From Eutrophocola sp964490145 (GTDB lineage Bacteria > Pseudomonadota > Gammaproteobacteria > Pseudomonadales > Pseudohongiellaceae): 24,449 bases of DNA. The DNA lies in NCBI GenBank assembly GCA_964490145.1, contig CAZBBS010000043.1:1-24449 (forward strand). Reading direction: 5' to 3'. Every line of letters begins with the position of its first letter. The first letter of the stretch is position 1. A program made the translations under genes and the position numbers. This document shows, piece after piece, positions 13,965 to 21,528 of this stretch. The notes beneath the pieces were generated by a model. It saw nothing but the letters and a program-made list of their open reading frames with translations. It searched no databases and had not been told where the DNA came from.

Positions 13965-16526
13965 TCAACGGATAACCTTGATGGTGGTCTGGGCAACCAG
14001 CCGTCCGACCGGCTCCAGCACCGGGCCCGGGTAATGGACATCGCTGACCACCAGTTTGACCCAGACGCTATCGCGATCCTTGTACCATGAGGTCAGGCTG
14101 GCGTTGCGCAGGTCTTTCATGCTGTCCTGCTCTATGCCGCTGACGGCATGATCAAAGCCCGGCAGTTCAAAGATAACCCACGCGTTCTGGTCCATTTCCC
14201 GCACGCTGAGATACAGCTCTTCCCTGTCGGTGTTCACCCGCATCTGTGTACCGGAGCGAACGTTGCTCTGGTTGGCGGTGATCTTGTGGTCCTTGCCATT
14301 GCGGGTAATCGTAATCGGTAACCCGGCAGCCAGGCCGGGGAAACCGCTGTTCGGTTCGTTGAAGAACAGGCGACCGATATCCCCCGTACACACAGCCGCG
14401 TTCCAGGTGGGCTGAATCTCGCAGGCTTCAGTATCCGTGGCGACGCTGTCGTTCTCGCCGTCGTGGATCAGGATGTAGGCATCTGGGGTGCCACCCACCG
14501 AGCCGTCCAGGTCGTGGATCACCGCCGTGCGGTAGGCAACACCGCCCCGGTTGTCGTTGTCGAAGCGTTTATCGATGTGCGGGAAGTACACGGGTTTGGC
14601 ATCAATGAACTCGGCGCCCATGATGGTGTTTTCGGTATAGACGCCGGAGCTGGTGAACAAGAGCCATGACAGCGCGCCTGAACCACGGGTCTCGTTGTCC
14701 TCGAAATTCATGAACGTGGTGTTCACCACGTCATCCCGGTAATCGTAGTACTCGTAACCACGGATCGGGAAATCCGGAATGGGCGGCTTTGGCAGACTGC
14801 GGCCAGCGGCGATTTCTGCCGATGTGCCGGGGTTGCCAATGTTGTCGGTTTCGCCCACAAACAGCGAATCAACCACCAGCGAGGAAAACGGATCCTTACC
14901 AGCGGAACCGGCCGAATGGGTGAAGCCGATGGCATTGTCGGCAAGGGTCATGTTGCGGAACAGGTGGTTCTCGCCGCGTCCCCAGACACCGCCATTGCGG
15001 TTCTTGTAGGCGGTGAAATCTTCCAGATAGGAGATCACCGGCGGGCTGTTCGGGTCAGCCGGGTTTTCCCGGGGCTGATGCGAGGGGCCGGCCAGGCCAA
15101 AGGTGTTGTCCTCGTTGATGTTGCGGTCGAGCATGAAGCCGTCAAAGTTGGAATGGGCCACGTTGCCCCTGAATTCCCGGATAGCAGTACGCTGCGGCCA
15201 GGTGTTGAGGCTGTCCTCGGAACCCAGGAAGGCGCCATTGGGATGTACGGGCAGGGAATACCAGAAGCCGACTTCATCGGAACCGGCTGCTACATTATCT
15301 ATATAGGTATTGTCGGGGTTGGTAATCCAGAATGAGGCCACCGTGTTGTCCGATGGCAGCAGGGTGTGCTGGCCGCCAAAGCTGATCTGCCTGACCGCCA
15401 TCCGATTTTCGTACTCGTAGTTGTTCTCGCCATTGGCGGCCAGGTTGGTGGGCACGCACTCCATGGTGGGATGGCACTTGGTCTGGATGGCCAGGTTTTT
15501 GATAAATTCGTTGCCGGTTTCGATGCCGTCTTCCATGAAGAAGCAGTGACCGACGGTGTTGTAGGTGACGTTGTTCTCAACCCGCAACTTGTTGGTGCCG
15601 TGAACGGTCACGCAGCGGTTGAAGGTGTCGTGGATGGCGGCGTTTTTGATGTACTGCCCTTCCCCACCTTCACCGACCAGATGCCAGTGAATCGGGTAGC
15701 GGGCCAGTTCCATGTGCTGGCCCATGCGGTTCAGCTCAACGCCTTCCACATACATCTTGCTGGTGACCATGGCCATGATGTGGCCGCCGAAGTAGGTCTC
15801 CAGCGAATCTTCCGATGACTGCACCTTGATGTTGCGGGTCAACAGGCCCACTTCACCGCGCTCATCCACACCAAAGGTGATTTCACCAAAGTGCATGTAT
15901 TGCAGGGGTTCATCCAGGGTGATGCGGTTACCCCTGATGCGGGTGATATAACGCGTCTCGGCCTGGCGCGGTTCGAAGTCCGTGGACGCCAGCACAATCT
16001 GGTCGCCCACCTCCCAGCCACTGGCATCCAGTACCCGGATTTGCGTCTCGCCAGCCTCGGCGGTTTCTCTCAACCGGGTCCAGGTATGTGTACGGTTGCC
16101 GTGCAGGTTCAGGGTGCCGCCCGACATCATGATGCCGCGGTCGCCCATGCCCATCAGCTGTTCGCCCGGGTTATGGTCGGTGAGGGTAATGGTGGCTTTG
16201 CGGGTGTGGGGTTTGGCTTCGGTGCCGATCTCCAGCTCGCCGAAGACCATAATCCATTCTGTCGTCAGTTCCAGGTCAGCTTCATCGGAAAAACTGAGTT
16301 TGCCGTTGATGGTCAGGCCATCCAGTGCCGGGGGGCTGGTGTCGAGCACAACATCAACATCATCGGCAATGGTGACTTTGTCTCCTGCCTGCGGAATCTG
16401 ACCACCAGACCAGGTGGATGCAGCAGACCAATTGCCATCATTGACGGCTTCCTGTGCCTGAACACTGGCGATAAAACCGGCAGAGACAAGCAATGGAACA
16501 ATGAGTAAACGACTTTGATAGCGCAT
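13965..16526 (-). CDS. G8-domain parallel beta-helix protein, CEMIP/TMEM2-like (paralog 3)
   Basis: An 853-residue protein with a signal peptide ending near residue 24 (SVQAQ) and AGGGG before the ATG. The G8 domain spans about 30-150. The beta-helix includes GVDERGEVGLLTRNI, YPIHWHLVGEGG (about 277), NRCVTVHG, GHCFFMEDGIE, WITNPDNTY and an FTAYKNRNGGVWGRGE block. It carries the DRNINEDNTFG insert shared only with paralogs 4 and 5, so it belongs to the second subgroup. The otherwise invariant VGD after YPIHWHL is VGE here. The linker after CTGDIGRL is short and lacks the Gly-rich stretch. It ends IKVIR. Probable extracellular or periplasmic polysaccharide-active protein by likeness to CEMIP and TMEM2; not proven. 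Confidence 0.88.
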   Translation of the reverse strand: MRYQSRLLIVPLLVSAGFIASVQAQEAVNDGNWSAASTWSGGQIPQAGDKVTIADDVDVVLDTSPPALDGLTINGKLSFSDEADLELTTEWIMVFGELEIGTEAKPHTRKATITLTDHNPGEQLMGMGDRGIMMSGGTLNLHGNRTHTWTRLRETAEAGETQIRVLDASGWEVGDQIVLASTDFEPRQAETRYITRIRGNRITLDEPLQYMHFGEITFGVDERGEVGLLTRNIKVQSSEDSLETYFGGHIMAMVTSKMYVEGVELNRMGQHMELARYPIHWHLVGEGGEGQYIKNAAIHDTFNRCVTVHGTNKLRVENNVTYNTVGHCFFMEDGIETGNEFIKNLAIQTKCHPTMECVPTNLAANGENNYEYENRMAVRQISFGGQHTLLPSDNTVASFWITNPDNTYIDNVAAGSDEVGFWYSLPVHPNGAFLGSEDSLNTWPQRTAIREFRGNVAHSNFDGFMLDRNINEDNTFGLAGPSHQPRENPADPNSPPVISYLEDFTAYKNRNGGVWGRGENHLFRNMTLADNAIGFTHSAGSAGKDPFSSLVVDSLFVGETDNIGNPGTSAEIAAGRSLPKPPIPDFPIRGYEYYDYRDDVVNTTFMNFEDNETRGSGALSWLLFTSSGVYTENTIMGAEFIDAKPVYFPHIDKRFDNDNRGGVAYRTAVIHDLDGSVGGTPDAYILIHDGENDSVATDTEACEIQPTWNAAVCTGDIGRLFFNEPNSGFPGLAAGLPITITRNGKDHKITANQSNVRSGTQMRVNTDREELYLSVREMDQNAWVIFELPGFDHAVSGIEQDSMKDLRNASLTSWYKDRDSVWVKLVVSDVHYPGPVLEPVGRLVAQTTIKVIR

Positions 16527-16587
16527 GAGACAATCCCCTGTTGTTCTTGTATTTAGTCTTATATTTTTAATTCTGTGTGGGCCGGTG

Positions 16588-16596
16588 TGAATAGCA
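16588..16596 (-). promoter_or_regulatory. Candidate extended -10 promoter of G8 paralog 3
   Basis: The minus strand reads TGCTATTCA 62 bp upstream of the start at 16526. This is one base different from the copies upstream of paralogs 2 and 5. The adjacent -35 region falls in the palindrome at 16604-16636. Confidence 0.35.
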
Positions 16597-16603
16597 TAAC
16601 TTG

Positions 16604-16636
16604 ATGGGGACAGTTACCGTAGGTGACCGTCCCCAT
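16604..16636. repeat. GGGGACAGT palindrome
   Basis: ATGGGGACAGTTACC (16604-16618) and GGTGACCGTCCCCAT (16622-16636) form a 15-bp stem with one mismatch and one G-T pair around loop GTA. It resembles the other GGGG-CAG palindromes in the window. Confidence 0.7.
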
Positions 16637-16637
16637 A

Positions 16638-16661
16638 TACCTTCCCATTTACCTTCCCATT
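16638..16661 (+). repeat. Two tandem 12-bp repeats, TACCTTCCCATT
   Basis: Two exact copies in tandem (16638-16649, 16650-16661), followed by a partial third, TACCCC. They lie between the GGGGACAGT palindrome and the terminator of paralog 4. Confidence 0.8.
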
Positions 16662-16678
16662 TACCCCAACCCCCCAAA

Positions 16679-16708
16679 AAAAACCCCCGTTACTTGCCGA
16701 GGGTTTTT
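16679..16708 (-). terminator. Rho-independent terminator of G8 paralog 4
   Basis: AAAAACCCCCG (16679-16689) and CGAGGGTTTTT (16698-16708) form an 11-bp stem with one mismatch and an 8-nt loop. The minus-strand transcript would end in a run of eight U (16676-16683). It lies 21 bp past the stop at 16729. Confidence 0.75.
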
Positions 16709-16728
16709 CAATACAACTTGCGGTGGCC

Positions 16729-19287
16729 TTAACGGCTGACGTGCATGGTCACACCACCGGTATGACCGCCCCGGCCACTGTCACCCGGAGAGACCAGTTT
16801 GACCCACAACGCCTCGTCATCCTTGAAGTAGGACGTGTCTTTCGCCTTGCGCAGCGCCGCCAGGCTGTTCACCTGTTTACCTGAGTCGGCACTGGTGAAC
16901 TGTGGAATCTCGACGATCACCCAGTTGTCTTTCTCCAGTTCAATCATGTGGAGTTCCATGGTGTCCCGTTCGGTGCTCGCCTTGAACTCGGTATTGGCCC
17001 GGATGTTCGTGCCCACGGGGATGCTGATTTCATACCCCGCACGGCTCAGGATCACCGGTGGCAGGCTCGCATCGATGCCGAAGCCGCCGTCGAAGCTGAT
17101 CGGATCGAAGGCCAGGCCCTTGCCATTGATAAAGCTCATGCGGCCGACATCGCCGGTACACAGGGCGGCGTTCCAGTCAGACTTGAACTCGCAGGAGTCG
17201 TCATCAACGGCAATACTGTCATTGACACCATCATGGATAACGACGAAAGAAGGTTTACCCAGACCAAGTGAGCCATCGCGGTCCCGGAACACGGCAGTCT
17301 TGTAGGCCAGGCTGCCGGCATTGTTGTCGTTGCCCCACTTGCGTTCCATGGGTGGGTAAAAGACTGGCTTGGCGTTTTCAAAAGTCACATTCTCAACCGC
17401 ATTGTTGGAGCTGGCCCCGAAGCTGGTGTACAGCAGATGGGAAATCGCGCCGGTCTTGCGGGTGGCGTTGTCCTCATAGTTGCGGAATGTAGTATTGACG
17501 ACATCATGGCGGTAGTCGTAGTACTCGTAGCCGCGGATCGGGTAATCGGGCATCGTGGGTTTCGGGAAGGAGCGGCCATAGGCCTTCTCTTCAGGTGTTG
17601 AAGGGTTACCAACATTCTCGGTTTCGCCCACAAACAGGGAATCGACTACCTGCGAAGAATACTCGAGACGACCATCACCACCGGCATGGGTAAAGCCAAT
17701 GGCGTTGTCGGCGAACTTCACATTTTTGAACAGGTGCAGACTGCCACGTCCCCAGATGCCCCCGTTGCGGTTCTTGTAGGTGGTGAGATCCTCGAATACC
17801 GATACCAGCGCCTTGCTGTCCGGGTCGGCAGGATTCTCGCGACCGCCATGGGAGCTGCCGGTCACGCCAAAGGTGTTGTCCCGATTGATGTTGCGGTCGA
17901 ACATGAAACCATCGTAGGACGAGTGCGCGGTGTTGCCCCGGAACTCGCGGAAATTGATGCGCCGGGGCCAGGTGGCTAGGGAGTCATCGGAGTCTTCAAA
18001 CGCCCCGTTCGGGTGCTCCGCCAGGGACATCCAGAAACCGTTGGCATCGGAACCTGCAGCCACATTATTGACGTAGGTGTTATCCGGGTTGGTGATCCAG
18101 TAAGCCGCCACGGTGTTGTCCGAAGGCAGCAATACGTCTGGTGACTTCTGGCCTCTCGGTCCAGTGTTCTGACGTACTTCGGTGGATTCACCTTCCGCAG
18201 CGAGATTGGTGGGTTCACAGGGCTTGGTGGGATGGCATTTGACCTGGATGGCCAGGTTGTTGGTAAAGGTGTTACCGTGTTCAATGCCGTCTTCCATAAA
18301 GAAGCAGTGGCCCACGATGTTGTATGTGACGTTATTCTCCACGTGCAGATCATTGGTGCCGTGCACGGTTACACAACGGTTGAAGGTGTCGTGAATGGCC
18401 GCATTGCGGATGTACTGCCCTTTGCCGCCGTCGCCGACCAAATGCCAGTGAATCGGGTAGCGTGCCAGTTCCAGATGCTGCCCCATGCGATTCAGTTCAA
18501 CACCTTCTATATACATTTTGCTGGTGACCATCGCCATGATGTGACCACCAAAATGGGACTCTGCCGCACTTTCTGAACCCTGAACCTTGATATTGCGGGT
18601 CAGCAGGCCCACTTCGCCGCGCTCATCAACGCCTTCGGTGATCTTGCCGAAATGCATGTATTCCAGGGGCTGATCCAGGCCGATGGTGTTACCGGCGATG
18701 TCTGTAATGGTGCGACGTTCAGCCTGCCGCGGATCGTAATCCGTAGAGGCAAGGACTATCTCGTCACCTGCCTGCCATTGATCAGCGTTCAGGACTTCAA
18801 TGGTACTGCTGCCGGCTTCGGCAGTACTGGCCAGCTTGGTCCAGGTATTGGTGCGGTTGCCGTGCAGGTTCAGGGTCCCACCCGACATCATGATGCCGCG
18901 GTCGCCCATGCCCATCAGCTGCTCGCCCTCATTATGGTCAGTAAGCGTGATGGTGGCTTTGTGCGTGTGGGGTCTGGCTTCGGTACCGATTTCCAGTTCA
19001 CCGAAGACCATGATCCATTCTGTAGTCAGTTCCAGGTCAGTACTGTCAGAAAAGCTGAGCTTGCCATTGATGGTAAGACCGTCCAGGGCGGGGGGAGTCA
19101 CATCCAGGATCACCTCCTGGCCGCTCGCAATCACCACCTTGTCACCGGCAGCCGGCACCTTGTTATCTGGCCAGGTGGCAGGATCAGACCACCGCGCTGC
19201 CTGGGCCAGGGCACTGTTGGCGGTGCCCAGCAGCAAACACACGGGCAGGGCCAGGCCCAGAATGGAAGCTCCATGTTTGATTTTCAT
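16729..19287 (-). CDS. G8-domain parallel beta-helix protein, CEMIP/TMEM2-like (paralog 4)
   Basis: An 852-residue protein with a signal peptide to about residue 28 (TANSALAQA) and AGGGGATT ahead of the ATG. The G8 domain covers about 30-150 (WSDPATWP, GDKVVIASGQ, GELEIGTEARPHTH, GTLNLHG). Beta-helix marks are VDERGEVGLLTRNI (220-233), FGGHIMAM, YPIHWHLVGDGG (277-288), NRCVTVHG (303-310), GHCFFMEDG (326-334) and FADNAIGFTHAGG. Then come the FRDRDGSLG and CTGDVGRM segments and the C-terminal sheet. It belongs with paralogs 3 and 5 by the DRNINRDNTFG insert and the NRNGGIWGRG block. Its N-terminal region is very close to paralogs 1 and 5. It ends MHVSR. The 5' region is divergent from the cytochrome c gene. 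Export is confident; polysaccharide activity is inferred. Confidence 0.88.
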   Translation of the reverse strand: MKIKHGASILGLALPVCLLLGTANSALAQAARWSDPATWPDNKVPAAGDKVVIASGQEVILDVTPPALDGLTINGKLSFSDSTDLELTTEWIMVFGELEIGTEARPHTHKATITLTDHNEGEQLMGMGDRGIMMSGGTLNLHGNRTNTWTKLASTAEAGSSTIEVLNADQWQAGDEIVLASTDYDPRQAERRTITDIAGNTIGLDQPLEYMHFGKITEGVDERGEVGLLTRNIKVQGSESAAESHFGGHIMAMVTSKMYIEGVELNRMGQHLELARYPIHWHLVGDGGKGQYIRNAAIHDTFNRCVTVHGTNDLHVENNVTYNIVGHCFFMEDGIEHGNTFTNNLAIQVKCHPTKPCEPTNLAAEGESTEVRQNTGPRGQKSPDVLLPSDNTVAAYWITNPDNTYVNNVAAGSDANGFWMSLAEHPNGAFEDSDDSLATWPRRINFREFRGNTAHSSYDGFMFDRNINRDNTFGVTGSSHGGRENPADPDSKALVSVFEDLTTYKNRNGGIWGRGSLHLFKNVKFADNAIGFTHAGGDGRLEYSSQVVDSLFVGETENVGNPSTPEEKAYGRSFPKPTMPDYPIRGYEYYDYRHDVVNTTFRNYEDNATRKTGAISHLLYTSFGASSNNAVENVTFENAKPVFYPPMERKWGNDNNAGSLAYKTAVFRDRDGSLGLGKPSFVVIHDGVNDSIAVDDDSCEFKSDWNAALCTGDVGRMSFINGKGLAFDPISFDGGFGIDASLPPVILSRAGYEISIPVGTNIRANTEFKASTERDTMELHMIELEKDNWVIVEIPQFTSADSGKQVNSLAALRKAKDTSYFKDDEALWVKLVSPGDSGRGGHTGGVTMHVSR

Positions 19288-19405
19288 GACGTTTGAATCC
19301 CCTACTCTAAAATGTCGAACATGTATAAATGGGCCAGTCGTGGCATGGCCAAGCCTATGCGATGTTACGCACTTACATCATGGAAAAAAAGTGAAAAAGG
19401 GCAAA

Positions 19406-19429
19406 TACCGGTGGTACTGGAAATACCGG
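19406..19429. repeat. Three TACYGG units at 9-bp spacing
   Basis: TACCGG (19406), TACTGG (19415) and TACCGG (19424) recur every 9 bp in the spacer between divergent G8 paralog 4 and the cytochrome c gene. They could be a regulator binding array, but no regulator can be named. Confidence 0.4.
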
Positions 19430-19453
19430 AATAGCACACACAGAGGCGGTCTT

Positions 19454-19462
19454 TGCTACAAT
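19454..19462 (+). promoter_or_regulatory. Candidate extended -10 promoter of the cytochrome c gene
   Basis: TGCTACAAT lies 59 bp upstream of the start at 19522 and has a consensus-like extended -10. No good -35 is seen 17 bp upstream. Confidence 0.4.
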
Positions 19463-19521
19463 TGCACCCCGCTGTGGAGGCATCAAAGCCGGTTCCAGAT
19501 CTTTTGAGTAACATATTGATA

Positions 19522-19938
19522 ATGAAACATTTTCTTGTCGCTGTAATCGCTATCTTGCTCCAGACGCTGGGCCTTTCCCTGTATGCGGAAGAGGCTCAGG
19601 GGGAAACCGGGCCAGATATCGAACATGGCAAGGCCACGTTCAAGGCCATGTGCGGGGTCTGTCATGCGGTGAAATTGACCGGTGGCCCGGTGGAAGGCCC
19701 CAACCTGGTCGGGGTTGTGGGTCGTGAGGCTGGCAGCCAGCCTGATTTCGGGAAATACTCGGAGGCACTCAAAGGATCCGGGCTCACCTGGAGCACACAG
19801 ACCCTCAACGAATTCCTGGTGAATCCCATGGCCATGGTGCCCGGCACCTTCATGCCGATGCTGATCCCGGATGATGCCACGCGGGCAGATGTTATTGCCT
19901 ATCTGGCGTCTCTTAATTCCCAGGAAACCTCTGAGTAA
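19522..19938 (+). CDS. Class I c-type cytochrome, exported
   Basis: The start at 19522 gives 138 residues with a signal peptide (MKHFLVAVIAILLQTLGLSLYA), whereas the longer frame to 19453 would place it internally. The mature domain of about 115 residues has a single haem site CGVCH (Cys44, Cys47, His48) and the distal methionine in VPGTFMPML (Met111). The GPNLVGVVGR and ADVIAYLASL segments match the mitochondrial cytochrome c / c2 fold. It would carry electrons in the periplasm. It is divergent from G8 paralog 4 and convergent with the ferritin-like gene; no oxidase or dehydrogenase partner is encoded nearby. The ribosome site is weak (GAGTAA, distant). Confidence 0.93.
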   Translation: MKHFLVAVIAILLQTLGLSLYAEEAQGETGPDIEHGKATFKAMCGVCHAVKLTGGPVEGPNLVGVVGREAGSQPDFGKYSEALKGSGLTWSTQTLNEFLVNPMAMVPGTFMPMLIPDDATRADVIAYLASLNSQETSE

Positions 19939-20124
19939 CCGGGCACTTCAACGGCGGATATCGGGGTACACCGTTCTTACACCCTACCCAGGGTACTGAT
20001 TAGCTGATAGCTGATAAATGTCATGTATCAAAGGGCTCAGAGCAGGTTTATTCCTCGAACGCCTAAGGACATGAAAACCGGTTTTTGACAGCGACCCGCC
20101 GTGAATACATCCCTGTAGGCTTGG

Positions 20125-20144
20125 GCCCAGCATCGATGCTGGGC
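20125..20144. repeat. Perfect 20-bp palindrome in a likely dispersed repeat
   Basis: GCCCAGCATCGATGCTGGGC is fully self-complementary. It follows CCGCCGTGAATACATCCCTG and TAGGC, a phrase I recall as a widespread gammaproteobacterial intergenic repeat. It lies between the convergent cytochrome c and ferritin-like genes, where it may end transcription from both sides. Confidence 0.6.
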
Positions 20145-20223
20145 ACAGTCGCCTTATAAAATCCGGTATGCATGTCTGGCAAATTGAGTGCCCGGCTGGG
20201 GCTTTGCTTTCAAAAATTCCCTA

Positions 20224-21417
20224 TCACACTTCCTTCAACAACTGATCATACAGATCGATGTTGAAATCCCCTGGCAGCAGGTGCTCCATGGCACGGGCCA
20301 GGTCGCGGGTTTCCTGCAGCATCAAATGGGCAGTCTTTCTACTGGCGGTGTCGTTGATGCCGGGATTGAATCCTGTGCTCAACGGGTCGAATGGCACAGC
20401 TGACCCCTTCGTGGGCAAATACCGGGCAATGGAATTAAGCGGACCTAGCATGATGGCCTGTGCCAGTGCTGCTTCCGACCCAGAACTGCGCCTGTAGGCG
20501 GAATCCAGCATCAACAACATGCTCCAGTAGTTCATATTGCCGAGCCAGGCCAGCGCCCTCAGGTCAGTATCCGCGATACTGTTTGGCCTTCCATCGTATG
20601 CCGTCGGATTGACCGGCACGTCATAGCTCGGGTAGCGCGGATCTGACGCCGGCAGCGACCAGATGTCGGGCGTGTCCTTGATCCGTGGATGGGATGCCTC
20701 AAAGAGGGAATGGAAAAACTTGAAGTGTCCATGCTCGCCTTCCGCCTTGATATCACCGATGTGCTGGAACCAGGTGTTGTAATCGATGTCCGGATCACCC
20801 ACTTCCTTGAGTTCGGCCAGCGTGGTGGTGATGGCATCGTAAAGCTTGCCCACATGATTGGCCGAGATGGTCTCTTCGTTCAGCGTGACCTTCATCTTGT
20901 CGATCAGATACATCGAACTGTCTTCAACCGACCTTACCCGTTTCAGACGTACGGGATCGGCCTCACAGTAGGTGAATTTGGCGAGTTTTACCGGATTGAG
21001 CGGAGCAAGCTCGAACGGGAAGGGATACAGGTCACTTTCATAGGGAAAATCCTGGCGGGTAAGTACCGGTGCAGCACCCAGCTCCACCAGCAGCCGGTTG
21101 GCCCCACGCAGATGTATCATTTCCTCGATGATAACCCCCATGAGCGAGGTCGCATTGGGCGCCGGGCCACCGACGATTTCCATATAGTCCGGCTTGAGTG
21201 CATAGGTGCTGTAGAGATACTGCACCATGAGATCGTGTTCGATCTCACAGCCTTCCTACAACAGCCTGACCAGTTCCAGATAGGGATCATCGAAGGCCCG
21301 CTTTACAGGGGAGAACCGGTGGGTTTTCTTCGCAAGCGTGTTGCCTGAACCTGCGGCCATCCCAAAGATGGCCATGCTGCGCAGCACCGCCCGACGTGTT
21401 AAGTCCTTACCTTTCAT
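20224..21417 (-). pseudogene. Tat-exported ferritin-like protein (VioB/RebD-type domain), interrupted by TAG
   Basis: One frame runs from the ATG at 21417 to 20224 and encodes about 397 residues, except for a TAG at codon 54 (21256-21258). Codons 1-53 start MKGKDLTRRAVLRSMAIFGM, a Tat-like twin-arginine leader. The text resumes with EGCEIEHDLMVQYLYSTYAL, the first ferritin-like helix with candidate metal ligands Glu58, Glu60 and His61, then EEMIHLRGANRLL (Glu98, Glu99, His102). The rest matches the 'ferritin-like, iminophenylpyruvate dimer synthase' family seen in VioB and RebD. A restart at Met64 (21228) would give 334 residues but would lose the leader and the first helix ligands. A CAG-to-TAG change fits. 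No violacein or rebeccamycin genes are nearby. Weak GGGAAAG ribosome site. Confidence 0.75.
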
Positions 21418-21528
21418 AAAATTTTCTTTCCCGTTTTAACGCTAAGCATACTCATTGACACTGCCCTTTCCATTGGGCGCAACCCTGCCCGGAAACCGGG
21501 GTCAGTTGTTCAGACATCCCTGGTCATT

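Noticed and set aside
16638..16661. CRISPR-like short repeats.
   Set aside because: Only two adjacent 12-bp units without spacers; no cas genes. No CRISPR array was seen anywhere in the window.
20224..21228. Ferritin-like gene as part of a violacein- or rebeccamycin-type biosynthetic cluster.
   Set aside because: Only the ferritin-like domain is present; no VioA, VioC-E or other pathway gene is nearby, and the frame is interrupted.
5603..21258. Genetic code change or amber suppression, suggested by two in-frame TAG codons.
   Set aside because: TAG is used as the ordinary stop of the 2181-3245 gene, of tnpA and of G8 paralog 5, each at the expected family end. Two independent nonsense changes or errors are simpler.
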